A stretch of 64,000 nucleotides of DNA, from assembly GCF_006335005.1 (NCBI RefSeq), contig NZ_VDMP01000026.1, positions 383,946-447,945 of the forward strand. The letters are read 5' to 3'. A model generated the notes under the pieces. It worked only from the letters and a program-made list of their open reading frames with translations. It did not search any database and had not been told where the DNA came from. The position numbers and the translations under genes are program-made. Source of the DNA: Nocardioides albidus (GTDB lineage Bacteria; Actinomycetota; Actinomycetes; Propionibacteriales; Nocardioidaceae). Positions within the stretch are counted from its first letter, which is position 1. Every line of letters begins with the position of its first letter. Shown in pieces: positions 8,491 through 16,116 of this stretch.

Positions 8491-10566
8491 ATGTCCGAGT
8501 CCATCGAACGTCTCCTCTCCGCGCTCGACCCCGAGCAGCGGCAGGTCGCGGAGACGCTGCGCGGACCGGTGCGGGTGCTGGCCGGTGCGGGGACGGGCAA
8601 GACGCGGGCGATCACCCACCGCATCGCGCACGGGGTGATGGCGGGGGTCTACGCACCGACCGAGGTGCTCGCGGTCACCTTCACCACCCGGGCGGCGGGC
8701 GAGCTGAGGCAGCGGCTGCGCCAGCTCGGTGCACCCGGCGTGCAGGCGCGGACCTTCCACAGCGCGGCCCTCCGCCAGCTGCGCTACTTCTGGCCCCACG
8801 TCCACGGCACCGAGCTGCCGACGCTGACCGAGTCGAAGATCCCGATGCTCGCGCTCGCCTGCCGCAACCTGGGCCTGCGGGCCGAGCAGGCGCTGCTGCG
8901 TGACCTCGCCTCGGAGATCGAGTGGGCCAAGGTGAGCAACGTCGGCGCCGACGACTACCCGCGCGTCGCGCCCGCCAAGGGCCGATCCGTGGCCGACCAG
9001 ACGCCGGAGACCATCGGGCGGGTGATCGCCGCCTACGAGCAGGTCAAGCGCGACCAGGGACGGATGGACATGGAGGACGTCCTGCTGCTGACCGCGGGCG
9101 TGCTCGCCTCCGACGAGCGGGTCGCGGCGCAGGTGCGCCGGCAGTACAAATGGTTCGTCGTCGACGAGTTCCAGGACGTCTCGCCGCTCCAGTCGGCCCT
9201 GCTCGACCTGTGGCTCGGCGGCCGTGACGAGCTGTGCGTCGTCGGCGACCCGGCGCAGACGATCTACAGCTTCGCCGGGGCCGACGCCGACTACCTGCGC
9301 ACCTTCCCTCAGCGCTATGCCGGCACGACCTCGATCGAGCTGGTGCGCAACTACCGTTCGACCCCGCAGGTCGTCGCGACCGCCAACGCCCTCCTCGCCG
9401 GCACCTCCAGCGCCGGCGTCGAGCTGCGCTCCCAGCAGAAGGCGGGCGCGGCGGTCCGCTTCGTCGGGGAGGCCGACGAGGTCGCCGAGGCGCGCGCCGT
9501 CGCCGACCGGATCGTGCGCCTCCAGCGCGCCGGCACGGCGTACGGCGAGATGGCGGTGCTGTTCCGCATCAACGCCCAGTCGGAGACCTTCGAGGACGCG
9601 CTCTCCGACCGCGGCATCCCCTACATCGTGCGTGGCGCCGCGCGCTTCTTCGAGCGGCGAGAGGTGCTCGAGGCGGTGACCCGGCTCCGCGGCGCCGCCC
9701 GCTCGGGGGAGGGCGGCGACGGCCCGTGGCTCGAGGTGGTCAAGGGAGTCCTCGGCGGCATGGGCTGGAGCGCGGAGCCGCCGACCTCGCGCGGCCAGGT
9801 CCGCGACCGGTGGGAGTCCTTCCAGGCGCTGGCCGACCAGGCCGAGGAGTTCGCGACCGAGCGCGGCGCCGACGCCTCGGTCGCGGCGTTCGTGGAGGAC
9901 CTCGATCGCCGCGCCGCCGAGCAGCACGCGCCGAGCGCCGACGGCGTCACGCTGGCGACCTTCCACGCCGCCAAGGGCCTGGAGTGGGACGCCGTCTTCT
10001 GCTGCGGCGTCCAGGACGGCACCGTGCCGATCGTCTACGCCGAGCAGGGCGGAGCACGGCCCGACGCCGTCGAGGAGGAGCGGCGCCTGCTCTACGTCGG
10101 GGTCACCCGGGCGCGGCGCGAGCTGATGGTCTCCTGGTCCGCCGCCCGCAACCCCGGCCAGGCGCCGCGGCGTCAGCCCTCGCGCTTCATCGTGCCGATG
10201 CTGCCCGCGAGCCAGCAGCCGCAGCAGCCTCGGGCGCGCACCAAGGTGGCCCGCTGTCGCGAGTGCCTCCAGCCGCTGTCGTCCGCGGCGGAGAAGAAGC
10301 GCGGACGCTGCTCCCACCACCCCGTGCGCTACGACGAGGCGCTGTTCGAGCGGCTCAGGGCCTGGCGCCTCGAGACCGCGCGGGAGGCGGGGGAGGACGG
10401 CAAGCCGCTGCCGGCGTACGTCGTGTTCACCGACGCCACCCTCGAGCTGATCGCCGAGCACAAGCCGACCTCGATCAAGGCGCTCGCGAAGGTCAACGGA
10501 GTCGGTCCCAACAAGATCGAGCGGTACGGCGAGGCCGTGCTCGCACTCGTCTCCGAAGGCTCCTGA
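8491..10566 (+). CDS. uvrD2: ATP-dependent DNA helicase UvrD2
   Basis: An SF1A helicase of 691 residues. Walker A is AGAGTGKT near residues 31-38; DEFQDVSP is motif II, and TFHAAKGLEWDAVF and VTRARRE are late motifs. After the motor come a Cys-rich linker (CRECLQPL with a third Cys in RGRC) and an HRDC domain (KALAKVNGVGPNKIERYG). That layout with the tetracysteine-type linker is distinctive for actinobacterial UvrD2. The ATG at 8491 follows GAAGGAG at ideal spacing. Likely role: repair and recombination, unwinding 3'-tailed duplexes. Downstream is the whiB7 leader. Confidence 0.92.
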   Translation: MSESIERLLSALDPEQRQVAETLRGPVRVLAGAGTGKTRAITHRIAHGVMAGVYAPTEVLAVTFTTRAAGELRQRLRQLGAPGVQARTFHSAALRQLRYFWPHVHGTELPTLTESKIPMLALACRNLGLRAEQALLRDLASEIEWAKVSNVGADDYPRVAPAKGRSVADQTPETIGRVIAAYEQVKRDQGRMDMEDVLLLTAGVLASDERVAAQVRRQYKWFVVDEFQDVSPLQSALLDLWLGGRDELCVVGDPAQTIYSFAGADADYLRTFPQRYAGTTSIELVRNYRSTPQVVATANALLAGTSSAGVELRSQQKAGAAVRFVGEADEVAEARAVADRIVRLQRAGTAYGEMAVLFRINAQSETFEDALSDRGIPYIVRGAARFFERREVLEAVTRLRGAARSGEGGDGPWLEVVKGVLGGMGWSAEPPTSRGQVRDRWESFQALADQAEEFATERGADASVAAFVEDLDRRAAEQHAPSADGVTLATFHAAKGLEWDAVFCCGVQDGTVPIVYAEQGGARPDAVEEERRLLYVGVTRARRELMVSWSAARNPGQAPRRQPSRFIVPMLPASQQPQQPRARTKVARCRECLQPLSSAAEKKRGRCSHHPVRYDEALFERLRAWRLETAREAGEDGKPLPAYVVFTDATLELIAEHKPTSIKALAKVNGVGPNKIERYGEAVLALVSEGS

Positions 10567-10609
10567 GAGCGTCGAGGACCGAGGGTTCGAAAAAAAGTCG
10601 CGAAAACTC

Positions 10610-10650
10610 CGATAAATGATTTGCGCGGCCTGTTGAGCGGCCATTACGGT
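10610..10650 (+). promoter_or_regulatory. Possible WhiB7-type promoter
   Basis: An AT-rich block (GATAAATGAT, 10611-10620), rare in this GC-rich DNA, directly abuts a -35-like TTGCGC (10621-10626). An 18-base spacer leads to TACGGT (10645-10650), which fits the actinobacterial TANNNT -10. WhiB7 family members bind AT-rich DNA just upstream of the -35, so autoregulation is plausible. The call is inference from layout, not from a motif score. Confidence 0.35.
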
Positions 10651-10724
10651 CATCAGGCAAGTTCCACTGCGCATCACAGCCCCGGCAGGGCTGGCGCCCG
10701 CACGCACCGAAGGAGGTGGCACCC

Positions 10725-11012
10725 ATGGAGAACATCACGATGCAGCCGGTCTTCCCGGCGATGACGTCGGCTTGGCAGCTCCCGCTGTCCGCGTCCTTCG
10801 GCCACGCCACCTCTGCCCCCGCGACCCTCGAGGTCCAGGGCTTTGCCACGCGTCCGGCCATGGGCACGACCGTGTTCGGCACGTGCGCCCTCGTGGCCAT
10901 CGACGCCGCAGAGCGGAAGTTCGCCATCGCCGGCGCCGTCGCCACCAAGGGACGCCTTGGCAGCAACGCCGCCTACGTCCCGGGTCCCCTCGCCTGGAGC
11001 CCACCGATCTGA
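10725..11012 (+). CDS. Small hypothetical protein in the whiB7 leader
   Basis: A 95-residue protein I do not recognise. The ATG at 10725 has a very strong ribosome site (AAGGAGGTG, 10710-10718) seven bases upstream, which argues it is really translated. The sequence is Ala, Thr and Gly rich, with a hydrophobic centre around VFGTCALVAIDAAERKF and no membrane segment or signal peptide. It lies between the AT-rich promoter candidate and whiB7, so it may be the long upstream ORF of the whiB7 transcript or a gene of its own. A hairpin follows it. Confidence 0.6.
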   Translation: MENITMQPVFPAMTSAWQLPLSASFGHATSAPATLEVQGFATRPAMGTTVFGTCALVAIDAAERKFAIAGAVATKGRLGSNAAYVPGPLAWSPPI

Positions 11013-11058
11013 CACCTCTCAGCTCGGCAGCCTCCAGGCCGCGGAACCCGAACAGACC

Positions 11059-11112
11059 GGGATCCGCGGCCTTCGTCATTCTCCGACCGAGAAGCGCGAA
11101 GCCCCGGATCCC
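11059..11112 (+). promoter_or_regulatory. Large hairpin in whiB7 leader, possible attenuator
   Basis: The arms 11059-11075 and 11097-11112 pair over about 15 positions (GGGATCCG at the left against CGGATCCC at the right, with one unpaired base). The loop is about 21 bases. There is no T-run after it, so it is either an attenuator of unusual form or a leader structure. WhiB7 genes of mycobacteria and streptomycetes are controlled by uORF-linked attenuation (family knowledge). Just after the hairpin, 11121-11144 encodes a possible 7-codon uORF (MTTRSGQ). Confidence 0.45.
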
Positions 11113-11163
11113 CACCGGAAATGACAACGCGATCAGGTCAGTGATTGAGGAGGTGAAAAGCAG

Positions 11164-11430
11164 ATGACGACCAGTGTTCTCGAGCCGACGCTGGACGAGC
11201 TGCTGCCGTGCCGGCTGAACGATGCGGAGCTGTGGTTCGCAGAGTCCCCGTCGGACGTCGAGGCCGCGAAGGCGCTGTGCCTGGACTGCCCTGTCCAGAG
11301 CATGTGCCTCTCGGGCGCCCTCGAGCGGCGTGAGCCGTGGGGTGTCTGGGGCGGCGAGCTGTTCCTGGCCGGCGTGGTGATCCCGCGCAAGCGGCCCCGG
11401 GGTCGCCCGCGCAAGAACGCGGCGGCCTAG
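11164..11430 (+). CDS. whiB7: WhiB7-type iron-sulphur transcription factor
   Basis: An 88-residue WhiB protein. Its four [4Fe-4S]-binding Cys are at C16, C39, C42 and C48 (CLDC...MC), followed by the turn EPWGVWGG. The C-terminal RPRGRPRK is an AT-hook, which marks WhiB7 rather than WhiB1-6. WhiB7 works with the primary sigma factor to switch on intrinsic antibiotic-resistance and redox genes. The start ATG follows GAGGAGGTG at 11147-11155. The site next to uvrD2 matches mycobacteria. Confidence 0.9.
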   Translation: MTTSVLEPTLDELLPCRLNDAELWFAESPSDVEAAKALCLDCPVQSMCLSGALERREPWGVWGGELFLAGVVIPRKRPRGRPRKNAAA

Positions 11431-11493
11431 ACCGGGCCGATCCACCCATCCATCGCAATTCCCCTTTCTGAAATCCACTCACAGGAGCCTGAG

Positions 11494-11661
11494 ATGAACC
11501 ACTTGATGAACGAAGACCTGGCGCGGGCCCACATGGCCATGCGCCTGGGAGAGGCGCAGCAGCTGCGCGCGGCCAGCAGGATGGCCCGCGCCCGCCGCTT
11601 GAGCCGCAAGGCCGAGCGTGCAGCGCAGCAGGCTCGTCTCGCCCTCGCTCGCGCACTCTGA
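11494..11661 (+). CDS. Small basic helical protein
   Basis: A 55-residue ORF starting with ATG behind CAGGAG. It is strongly basic and Ala/Arg/Leu rich with no Cys (segments such as MARARRLSRKAERAAQQ), so it should form one or two amphipathic helices. I do not recognise the family. It sits 63 bases after whiB7 on the same strand and before a strong hairpin, so it is probably the last gene of the whiB7 transcript. Other possibilities are a nucleic-acid-binding peptide or a non-functional ORF. Confidence 0.5.
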   Translation: MNHLMNEDLARAHMAMRLGEAQQLRAASRMARARRLSRKAERAAQQARLALARAL

Positions 11662-11739
11662 GCAGGTCCGCAGCACGCGGACCAGCGAGACCGGAATTCG
11701 CCGAGGCCACCTCGGAGAGCACCTGATCGCGGGTGAGCA

Positions 11740-11778
11740 GGAAGGGCCGGACCGACCGATCGTCGGGCCGGCCCTTCC
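11740..11778 (+). terminator. Hairpin terminator
   Basis: A perfect 11-base-pair stem, GGAAGGGCCGG (11740-11750) with CCGGCCCTTCC (11768-11778), and a 17-base loop. It lies after the small ORF following whiB7. It lacks a clean T-tail, which is common in high-GC actinobacteria. Confidence 0.65.
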
Positions 11779-11801
11779 GGCATTTCCCCTACCCTGGGAG
11801 C

Positions 11802-11972
11802 GTGAGCACGAGCGTGACCTGCGACTTCTGCGGTCGCCGGGCCGAGGGCGAGGAGCCCCCACTGACCTGGACCACGTCGGTCGAGCGCGGCCGGGTCCGT
11901 CGCTACTGCGACGAGTGCTCCCGCGCGCACCTGCGCTCGATGGAGGCCAAGCTCGACAGCGAGTGGTGGTGA
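11802..11972 (+). CDS. Small zinc-ribbon protein
   Basis: A 56-residue protein with two knuckles, CDFCGRRAEG and YCDEC, spaced as in treble-clef or zinc-ribbon folds. The GTG at 11802 was chosen because the Cys-containing fold starts at once after it and GGGAG lies just upstream; an in-frame ATG at 11733 would extend it with unrelated sequence across the terminator. Zinc binding is likely, with an unknown partner. Small proteins of this kind are common in actinobacteria with no assigned role. Confidence 0.65.
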   Translation: MSTSVTCDFCGRRAEGEEPPLTWTTSVERGRVRRYCDECSRAHLRSMEAKLDSEWW

Positions 11973-11988
11973 CCGCGCCCGATCGGCG

Positions 11989-12858
11989 TCACGGCAGGTC
12001 GAGGAAGCCGTCCCACGCGCAGCCGCAGTAGGGATGGCGGCCCCACCGGGTGAGGAGGGGCGCGGCGGTCGGTCCGAGGTCGACGGTGGTCGACCAGGTG
12101 CTCGGCTCGTCACCCTCCACGAAACGGGCCAGATCGCGCACCGCCCAGGCGAGGGCGAACTGGTCGAGGACCGGATCGCGCGGCGGTGGCTGCTCGGCGC
12201 TCTGCCGCGCCGCCTGGGCCAGCAGCAGCGGGAGCCGCTCGTCGTGCAGCGACTCGTGGGCGTCCACGCAGCGCAGGCAGGCGGTCCGACCCGGTGCGAC
12301 GAACGGCCCGATCCGCAGCGCAGCGGCGTCGCCGCTCACCAGCAGGTGGGGCACCGAGGCGCGCACCAGCGGGTCGAGCCGCTCGCGGGCGAGCGGACCC
12401 CCGGCGACGACGAGGCGGACGGCCGCGTCCTGGGCCGGCCCGGCCACGGTCAGCCCCGCGGCGGACAGCAGCGGCCCGAGCTGGCTCTCCATCCCGGGCG
12501 GGGCGTCGACGGCGACCAGCAGGTCGGCGCGCGCCGCGCGGCGTCGTACGGCGTCCGCGCCGGCCTGCGCCATCAGCGCGGCGAGATCGCCCGTGCCGGT
12601 CTCGGACGGGGCCGCGGCGTCCGGGGCTGGGAGCGCGAGGCCGGCGCCCACGAGACGGTCCAGCGCTCTCGCCGCTTCGGCGGGCAGCCCGGCTGCAGCA
12701 GCGCGGCCGGAGGAGCCGGCGAGGTCCTCGAGGAGGCGTCGCACCTCGGGGACGTCGGGCAGGCGAACCCGCGGACCGAGCAGGCCGATCTGGAGCACGC
12801 CCGGGGAGCGGGACAGGACCGGGGTGCCGGGACGCAGCAGGAGGGGCCGGGACGCCAT
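11989..12858 (-). CDS. E1-like (ThiF/cyclodehydratase-type) protein
   Basis: A 289-residue protein resembling the C-terminal half of E1-like or TOMM cyclodehydratase partner proteins. It has a Rossmann-like core and two Cys pairs, CLRC (in GRTACLRCVDAHES) and CGC (HPYCGCAW), that could hold structural zinc as in ThiF/MoeB proteins. I see no glycine-rich ATP loop, so adenylating activity is doubtful. No YcaO protein or precursor peptide lies nearby, which argues against a peptide cluster. Similar orphan genes are found near uvrD2 in other actinobacteria (my recollection, not checked). Its role is unknown. Confidence 0.6.
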   Translation of the reverse strand: MASRPLLLRPGTPVLSRSPGVLQIGLLGPRVRLPDVPEVRRLLEDLAGSSGRAAAAGLPAEAARALDRLVGAGLALPAPDAAAPSETGTGDLAALMAQAGADAVRRRAARADLLVAVDAPPGMESQLGPLLSAAGLTVAGPAQDAAVRLVVAGGPLARERLDPLVRASVPHLLVSGDAAALRIGPFVAPGRTACLRCVDAHESLHDERLPLLLAQAARQSAEQPPPRDPVLDQFALAWAVRDLARFVEGDEPSTWSTTVDLGPTAAPLLTRWGRHPYCGCAWDGFLDLP

Positions 12859-12936
12859 GGCGGCAGCGTCGCACGCGGCGCGTTCGGCTGCGGGCGGTCA
12901 TCCACAGGCGACCTCCCCAGCTGATCCGGGAACGCG

Positions 12937-12970
12937 CACGGGCGGCTCCACCGAAGTGGAGCCGCCCGTG
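12937..12970 (-). terminator. Strong hairpin terminator with UUCG loop
   Basis: A perfect 15-base-pair stem. Arms 12937-12951 and 12956-12970 enclose four bases that read TTCG on the minus strand, an extra-stable tetraloop. It stands just downstream of the DUF5679 gene, the likely user. Confidence 0.8.
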
Positions 12971-13004
12971 AAAAGTCGGCTGTGCGCCGTGCTGAGCTGG
13001 GTGC

Positions 13005-13163
13005 TCAGGCCTTGCCGAGGATGCGGTTGAGGTTCGTGCCGCAGACGGGGCAGACGGCCTTGGCCATCCGGGTCCCCTTCTCGTTGACCTTGACCTCGCC
13101 CTCGGCCTCGCGCTTCTCCTTGCACTTGACGCAGTAGAACTCGCCGCTCCAGGTCTCCGCCAT
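13005..13163 (-). CDS. DUF5679-type zinc-ribbon protein
   Basis: A 52-residue protein with two CxxC knuckles: YCVKCKEKR near the N-terminus and CPVCGTNLNR near the C-terminus, separated by a charged hairpin (EGEVKVNEKGTRMAKA). This is a one-ribbon zinc protein of the DUF5679 kind seen throughout actinobacteria. The ATG at 13163 has AAGGAGG immediately upstream, which rules out the longer frame. A strong hairpin terminates it. Its function is unknown. Confidence 0.8.
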   Translation of the reverse strand: MAETWSGEFYCVKCKEKREAEGEVKVNEKGTRMAKAVCPVCGTNLNRILGKA

Positions 13164-13301
13164 GACGGCCTCCTTGCTCATCTTGTTCGTTCGGTCGTCG
13201 CGACGGGGACATGGGGGGAAGCCCGTCGGGGCCCGGAGCCGAGCTCCGGACCTCCTTGACCCTACGGCACGCCCCCACGGAGTCGCAGTAGCGTGCCCCG
13301 C

Positions 13302-14123
13302 ATGTCTGCATCCGCTGTGAACCGGCCCACGCCGCCCTCCCTGACGCACCTGCGCCTCGAGCGGCCCGCCGAGGGCGTCGCGCTCCTCGTCCTGGACCAG
13401 CCGGAGCTGCGCAACGCGATGAGCGACGAGATGACCGAGTCCTGGGTGCGGGCGGTCGACCATCTCGCCGCCGACCCGTCGGTGCGGGTCGTGGTCGTGA
13501 CCGGCGAGGGCAAGGGCTTCTGCTCGGGCGGGAACCTGTCCTGGCTCGCGTCGGAGCCCGGGGCGAGCGTCGACGAGCTGCGCTCCCGGATGCTGCCGTT
13601 CTACCGCGCGTGGCTCTCGATCCGCCGCCTGGAGGTGCCGACCATCGCCGCCATCAACGGCGCGGCCGTCGGCGCGGGTCTCTGCGTCGCGCTGGCCTGC
13701 GACATCAGGTACGCCGCCCGCGGGGCGCGGATGGGCGTGCCGTTCACCAGGCTCGGGATCCACCCCGGCATGGCGGGCACCTACCTCCTGTCCGAGGTGG
13801 TCGGACCCGCCGCGGCCCGCGACCTGTTCCTCACCGGGCGCCTCGTCGACGCCGACGAGGCGCTCGGCCTCGGCCTCGTCTCCCGGGTCTGGGAGCCGGG
13901 GGAGTTCCGCGCCGGCGTCCTGAGCACGGCCGCGGAGGTCGCGGCCGCGGCGCCGGTCGCGACCCGGCTCACCAAGCGGGCGCTGCAGCGCGGGCACGCC
14001 AGCATCGAGAGCGCCCTGGAGTGGGAGGGACTGGCCCAGCCGGTGACGCTGGCGACCGAGGACCTGCTCGAGGGGATCCGGGCGGCTCAGGAGCGGCGGG
14101 CGCCGGTCTTCACCGGGCGCTGA
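13302..14123 (+). CDS. Enoyl-CoA hydratase/isomerase family protein
   Basis: A 273-residue crotonase-fold protein. The oxyanion-hole segments are visible: GKGFCSGGNLSWL in the first and AINGAAVGAGLCVALACDIRYA in the second. The segment FTRLGIHPGMAGTYLLSEVVG carries the Gly-rich helix and a Glu of the usual active-site region. It likely acts in fatty-acid or related CoA-thioester catabolism. The ATG at 13302 was chosen; an upstream GTG at 13293 adds three residues. It is divergent from the DUF5679 gene and monocistronic. The particular CoA substrate is not predictable. Confidence 0.85.
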   Translation: MSASAVNRPTPPSLTHLRLERPAEGVALLVLDQPELRNAMSDEMTESWVRAVDHLAADPSVRVVVVTGEGKGFCSGGNLSWLASEPGASVDELRSRMLPFYRAWLSIRRLEVPTIAAINGAAVGAGLCVALACDIRYAARGARMGVPFTRLGIHPGMAGTYLLSEVVGPAAARDLFLTGRLVDADEALGLGLVSRVWEPGEFRAGVLSTAAEVAAAAPVATRLTKRALQRGHASIESALEWEGLAQPVTLATEDLLEGIRAAQERRAPVFTGR

Positions 14124-14152
14124 CCGGTCCGGAACGAGAAGAGACCCCCGGT

Positions 14153-14199
14153 GCCGCGGCGCCTCGCTTGCCTTCCCCTTGCGAGCGAGGTGCTGCGGC
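14153..14199 (+). terminator. Imperfect hairpin after enoyl-CoA hydratase
   Basis: Arms 14153-14171 and 14181-14199 pair over 19 positions with three weak (G-U type) sites, around a 9-base loop. It begins 30 bases after the crotonase stop. It probably terminates that gene. Confidence 0.6.
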
Positions 14200-14269
14200 C
14201 CCGAGGGGCCTCGTCGGTGACGAACCTAGGCAGGTTCGCGGACGCGGTCAATCCGGACGGGGCGCGACC

Positions 14270-14302
14270 TGTGGACAAGGCTGTGGAGAAAGCTGTGGAC
14301 GA
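14270..14302 (+). repeat. Three TGTGGA repeats at 12-base pitch, DnaA-box-like
   Basis: TGTGGACAA begins at 14270, TGTGGAGAA at 14282 and TGTGGACGA at 14294, exactly 12 bases apart. The first is the exact complement of TTGTCCACA, a strong actinobacterial DnaA box. Further TGTGGA copies lie at 14346 and 14438 (TGTGGACAG). The 355-base gene-free stretch 14124-14478 holds these, the preceding hairpin and little else. DnaA binding is inference only. Confidence 0.5.
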
Positions 14303-14478
14303 GTCGCGTCTGCCGTGGACCGCCGGGGGAGAACCGGTGCTGTCCTGTGGAGGAGCGCCGCGGTGCGGAGGGGCCCGGCGGGCGCCGTACCGTCGGGTGA
14401 CCAGGGAGGATGGTGCCCACAGGCTCATCCACCGCCTGTGGACAGACAATTCCTGGTGGTGACGCGGAGGAGGGCAGT

Positions 14479-15549
14479 GTGGACCAGCGGGCGGACCAGC
14501 GGGTGGACGAGGAGGGGTACGACGGCACACCGGTGGCGGCGCTGCGCCGGATCGCGTTCCTGCTGGAGCGCGGCCGGGCGGACAGCTACAAGGTCAAGGC
14601 CTACCGTCGCGCCGCCTCCTCGATCCTGGCTCTCGACCCCGACGACGTCGCAGCGCGCGCGGCGGCCGGGACGCTGACCGAGCTGTCCGGCGTCGGGGCC
14701 AGCACCGCGCGGGTGATCGCCCAGGCCGCCGCCGGCCGGATGCCGGAGAAGCTGGCCGAGGTCGAGGCGGAGTACGGCGGCCCGCAGACGGCCGACGGGG
14801 CCGGCACCGCCCTGCGCGCCCGGCTGCGCGGCGACCTCCACTCCCACTCCGACTGGTCCGACGGCGGGTCGCCGATCGAGGAGATGGCGATGACCGCGAT
14901 CGAGCTGGGCCACGACTACCTCGTGCTGACCGACCACTCGCCGCGGCTCAAGGTCGCGCGCGGGCTCTCCGCCGAGCGGCTGGCCCGGCAGCTCGACGTG
15001 GTGGCCGCGGTGAACGAGCACCTCGCCGGCGCGGGCTTCCGCCTGCTGCGCGGCATCGAGGTCGACATCCTCGACGACGGCTCGCTCGACCAGACCGACG
15101 AGATGCTCGGCCGCCTCGACGTCCGCGTCGCCAGCGTCCACTCCAAGCTCGCGATGGACCCCGATCCGCTGACCCGGCGGATGATCGCCGCCGTGCGCAA
15201 CCCCTTCACGAACGTGCTCGGCCACTGCACCGGCCGACTGGTCACCGGCAGCCGCGGGGTGCGCAAGGAGTCGCGGTTCGACGCGCGCGCGGTCTTCGAG
15301 GCGTGCGCCGAGGAGGGGGTGGCGGTCGAGATCAACTCCCGCCCCGAGCGCCGCGACCCGCCGACCCGGCTCCTCGAGCTGGCCCGCGACATCGGCTGCC
15401 TGTTCTCCATCGACAGCGACGCCCACGCGCCGGGCCAGCTCGACTATCCGCTGCTCGGCTGCGAGCGCGCCGAGGCGGCCGGGATCGACGCCGACCGGAT
15501 CGTCAACACGTGGCCCGGGGAGCGGCTGCTGGAGTGGGCCACGCCGTAG
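14479..15549 (+). CDS. PHP-domain protein with Pol X-like helix-hairpin-helix
   Basis: A 356-residue protein. The N-terminus (LRRIAFLLERGRADSYKVKAY and TELSGVGASTARVI) resembles the helix-hairpin-helix 8-kDa region of family X DNA polymerases. The rest is a PHP phosphoesterase with metal-binding clusters: DLHSHSDWSDG, LTDHS, a His in LGHCTGR and SDAHAPGQLDY. The polymerase palm is absent. The GTG at 14479 follows GGAGGAGGG. Bacterial Pol X enzymes carry PHP as a 3'-5' exonuclease or AP-processing domain, so a DNA-repair nuclease is the best guess; a histidinol-phosphatase-like role is possible. Confidence 0.75.
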   Translation: MDQRADQRVDEEGYDGTPVAALRRIAFLLERGRADSYKVKAYRRAASSILALDPDDVAARAAAGTLTELSGVGASTARVIAQAAAGRMPEKLAEVEAEYGGPQTADGAGTALRARLRGDLHSHSDWSDGGSPIEEMAMTAIELGHDYLVLTDHSPRLKVARGLSAERLARQLDVVAAVNEHLAGAGFRLLRGIEVDILDDGSLDQTDEMLGRLDVRVASVHSKLAMDPDPLTRRMIAAVRNPFTNVLGHCTGRLVTGSRGVRKESRFDARAVFEACAEEGVAVEINSRPERRDPPTRLLELARDIGCLFSIDSDAHAPGQLDYPLLGCERAEAAGIDADRIVNTWPGERLLEWATP

Positions 15550-15558
15550 GGTCGGGAC

Positions 15559-16113
15559 ATGCCCACCCCGCGCGTGGAGGTACGACGGTCGGAGCGCCGC
15601 CGTCGTACGGTCACGGCCTACCGCGAGGGCGAGAAGATCGTGGTGCTCGTGCCGGACAACCTGTCGGTGACCGAGGAGCGGGCCTGGGTCTCGAAGATGG
15701 TGGCGCGCGTGCAGCGCAAGGAGCTGCGCGCCGCGCCCCGTCGGTGGGACGACGACGCCCTGGCCGTGCGGGCGCGGGAGCTGAGCGACGAGTACCTCGG
15801 TGGGCTCGCCGTGCCGGAGTCGATCCGGTGGGTCGGCAACCAGCGTTCGCGTTGGGGCTCGTGCACCCCGAAGGACCGCACGATCCGGCTCTCCGAGCGG
15901 CTGCAGCGGATGCCGGACTGGGTGATCGACTACGTGATCGTGCACGAGCTCGCCCACCTCATCGAGCCGCACCACGACGAGCGGTTCTGGGGATGGGTCG
16001 CCCACTACCCGGCGGCGGAGAAGGCCAAGGGCTACCTCGCCGGCTGGTCGGACGCCGCCCGGATCGACCGGCCGCCCTCCGAGCAGGTCATGCCCGGCGA
16101 GGACGTCGACTAG
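15559..16113 (+). CDS. YgjP-type (DUF45) zinc metallopeptidase
   Basis: A 184-residue protein of the YgjP/WLM gluzincin group. HELAH with a third His shortly after (VHELAHLIEPHHDERFW) is the zinc site, and RSRWGSCTP before it is the family signature. It starts ten bases after the PHP gene, so the two may be transcribed together. Family members are small cytoplasmic M48-like proteases with unknown substrates. A possible Nudix gene converges from the right. Confidence 0.82.
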   Translation: MPTPRVEVRRSERRRRTVTAYREGEKIVVLVPDNLSVTEERAWVSKMVARVQRKELRAAPRRWDDDALAVRARELSDEYLGGLAVPESIRWVGNQRSRWGSCTPKDRTIRLSERLQRMPDWVIDYVIVHELAHLIEPHHDERFWGWVAHYPAAEKAKGYLAGWSDAARIDRPPSEQVMPGEDVD

Positions 16114-16116
16114 AGG

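Noticed and set aside
11989-12858. A RiPP or thiazole/oxazole peptide cluster
   Set aside because: Only an E1-like protein is present. There is no YcaO, dehydrogenase or precursor peptide nearby.
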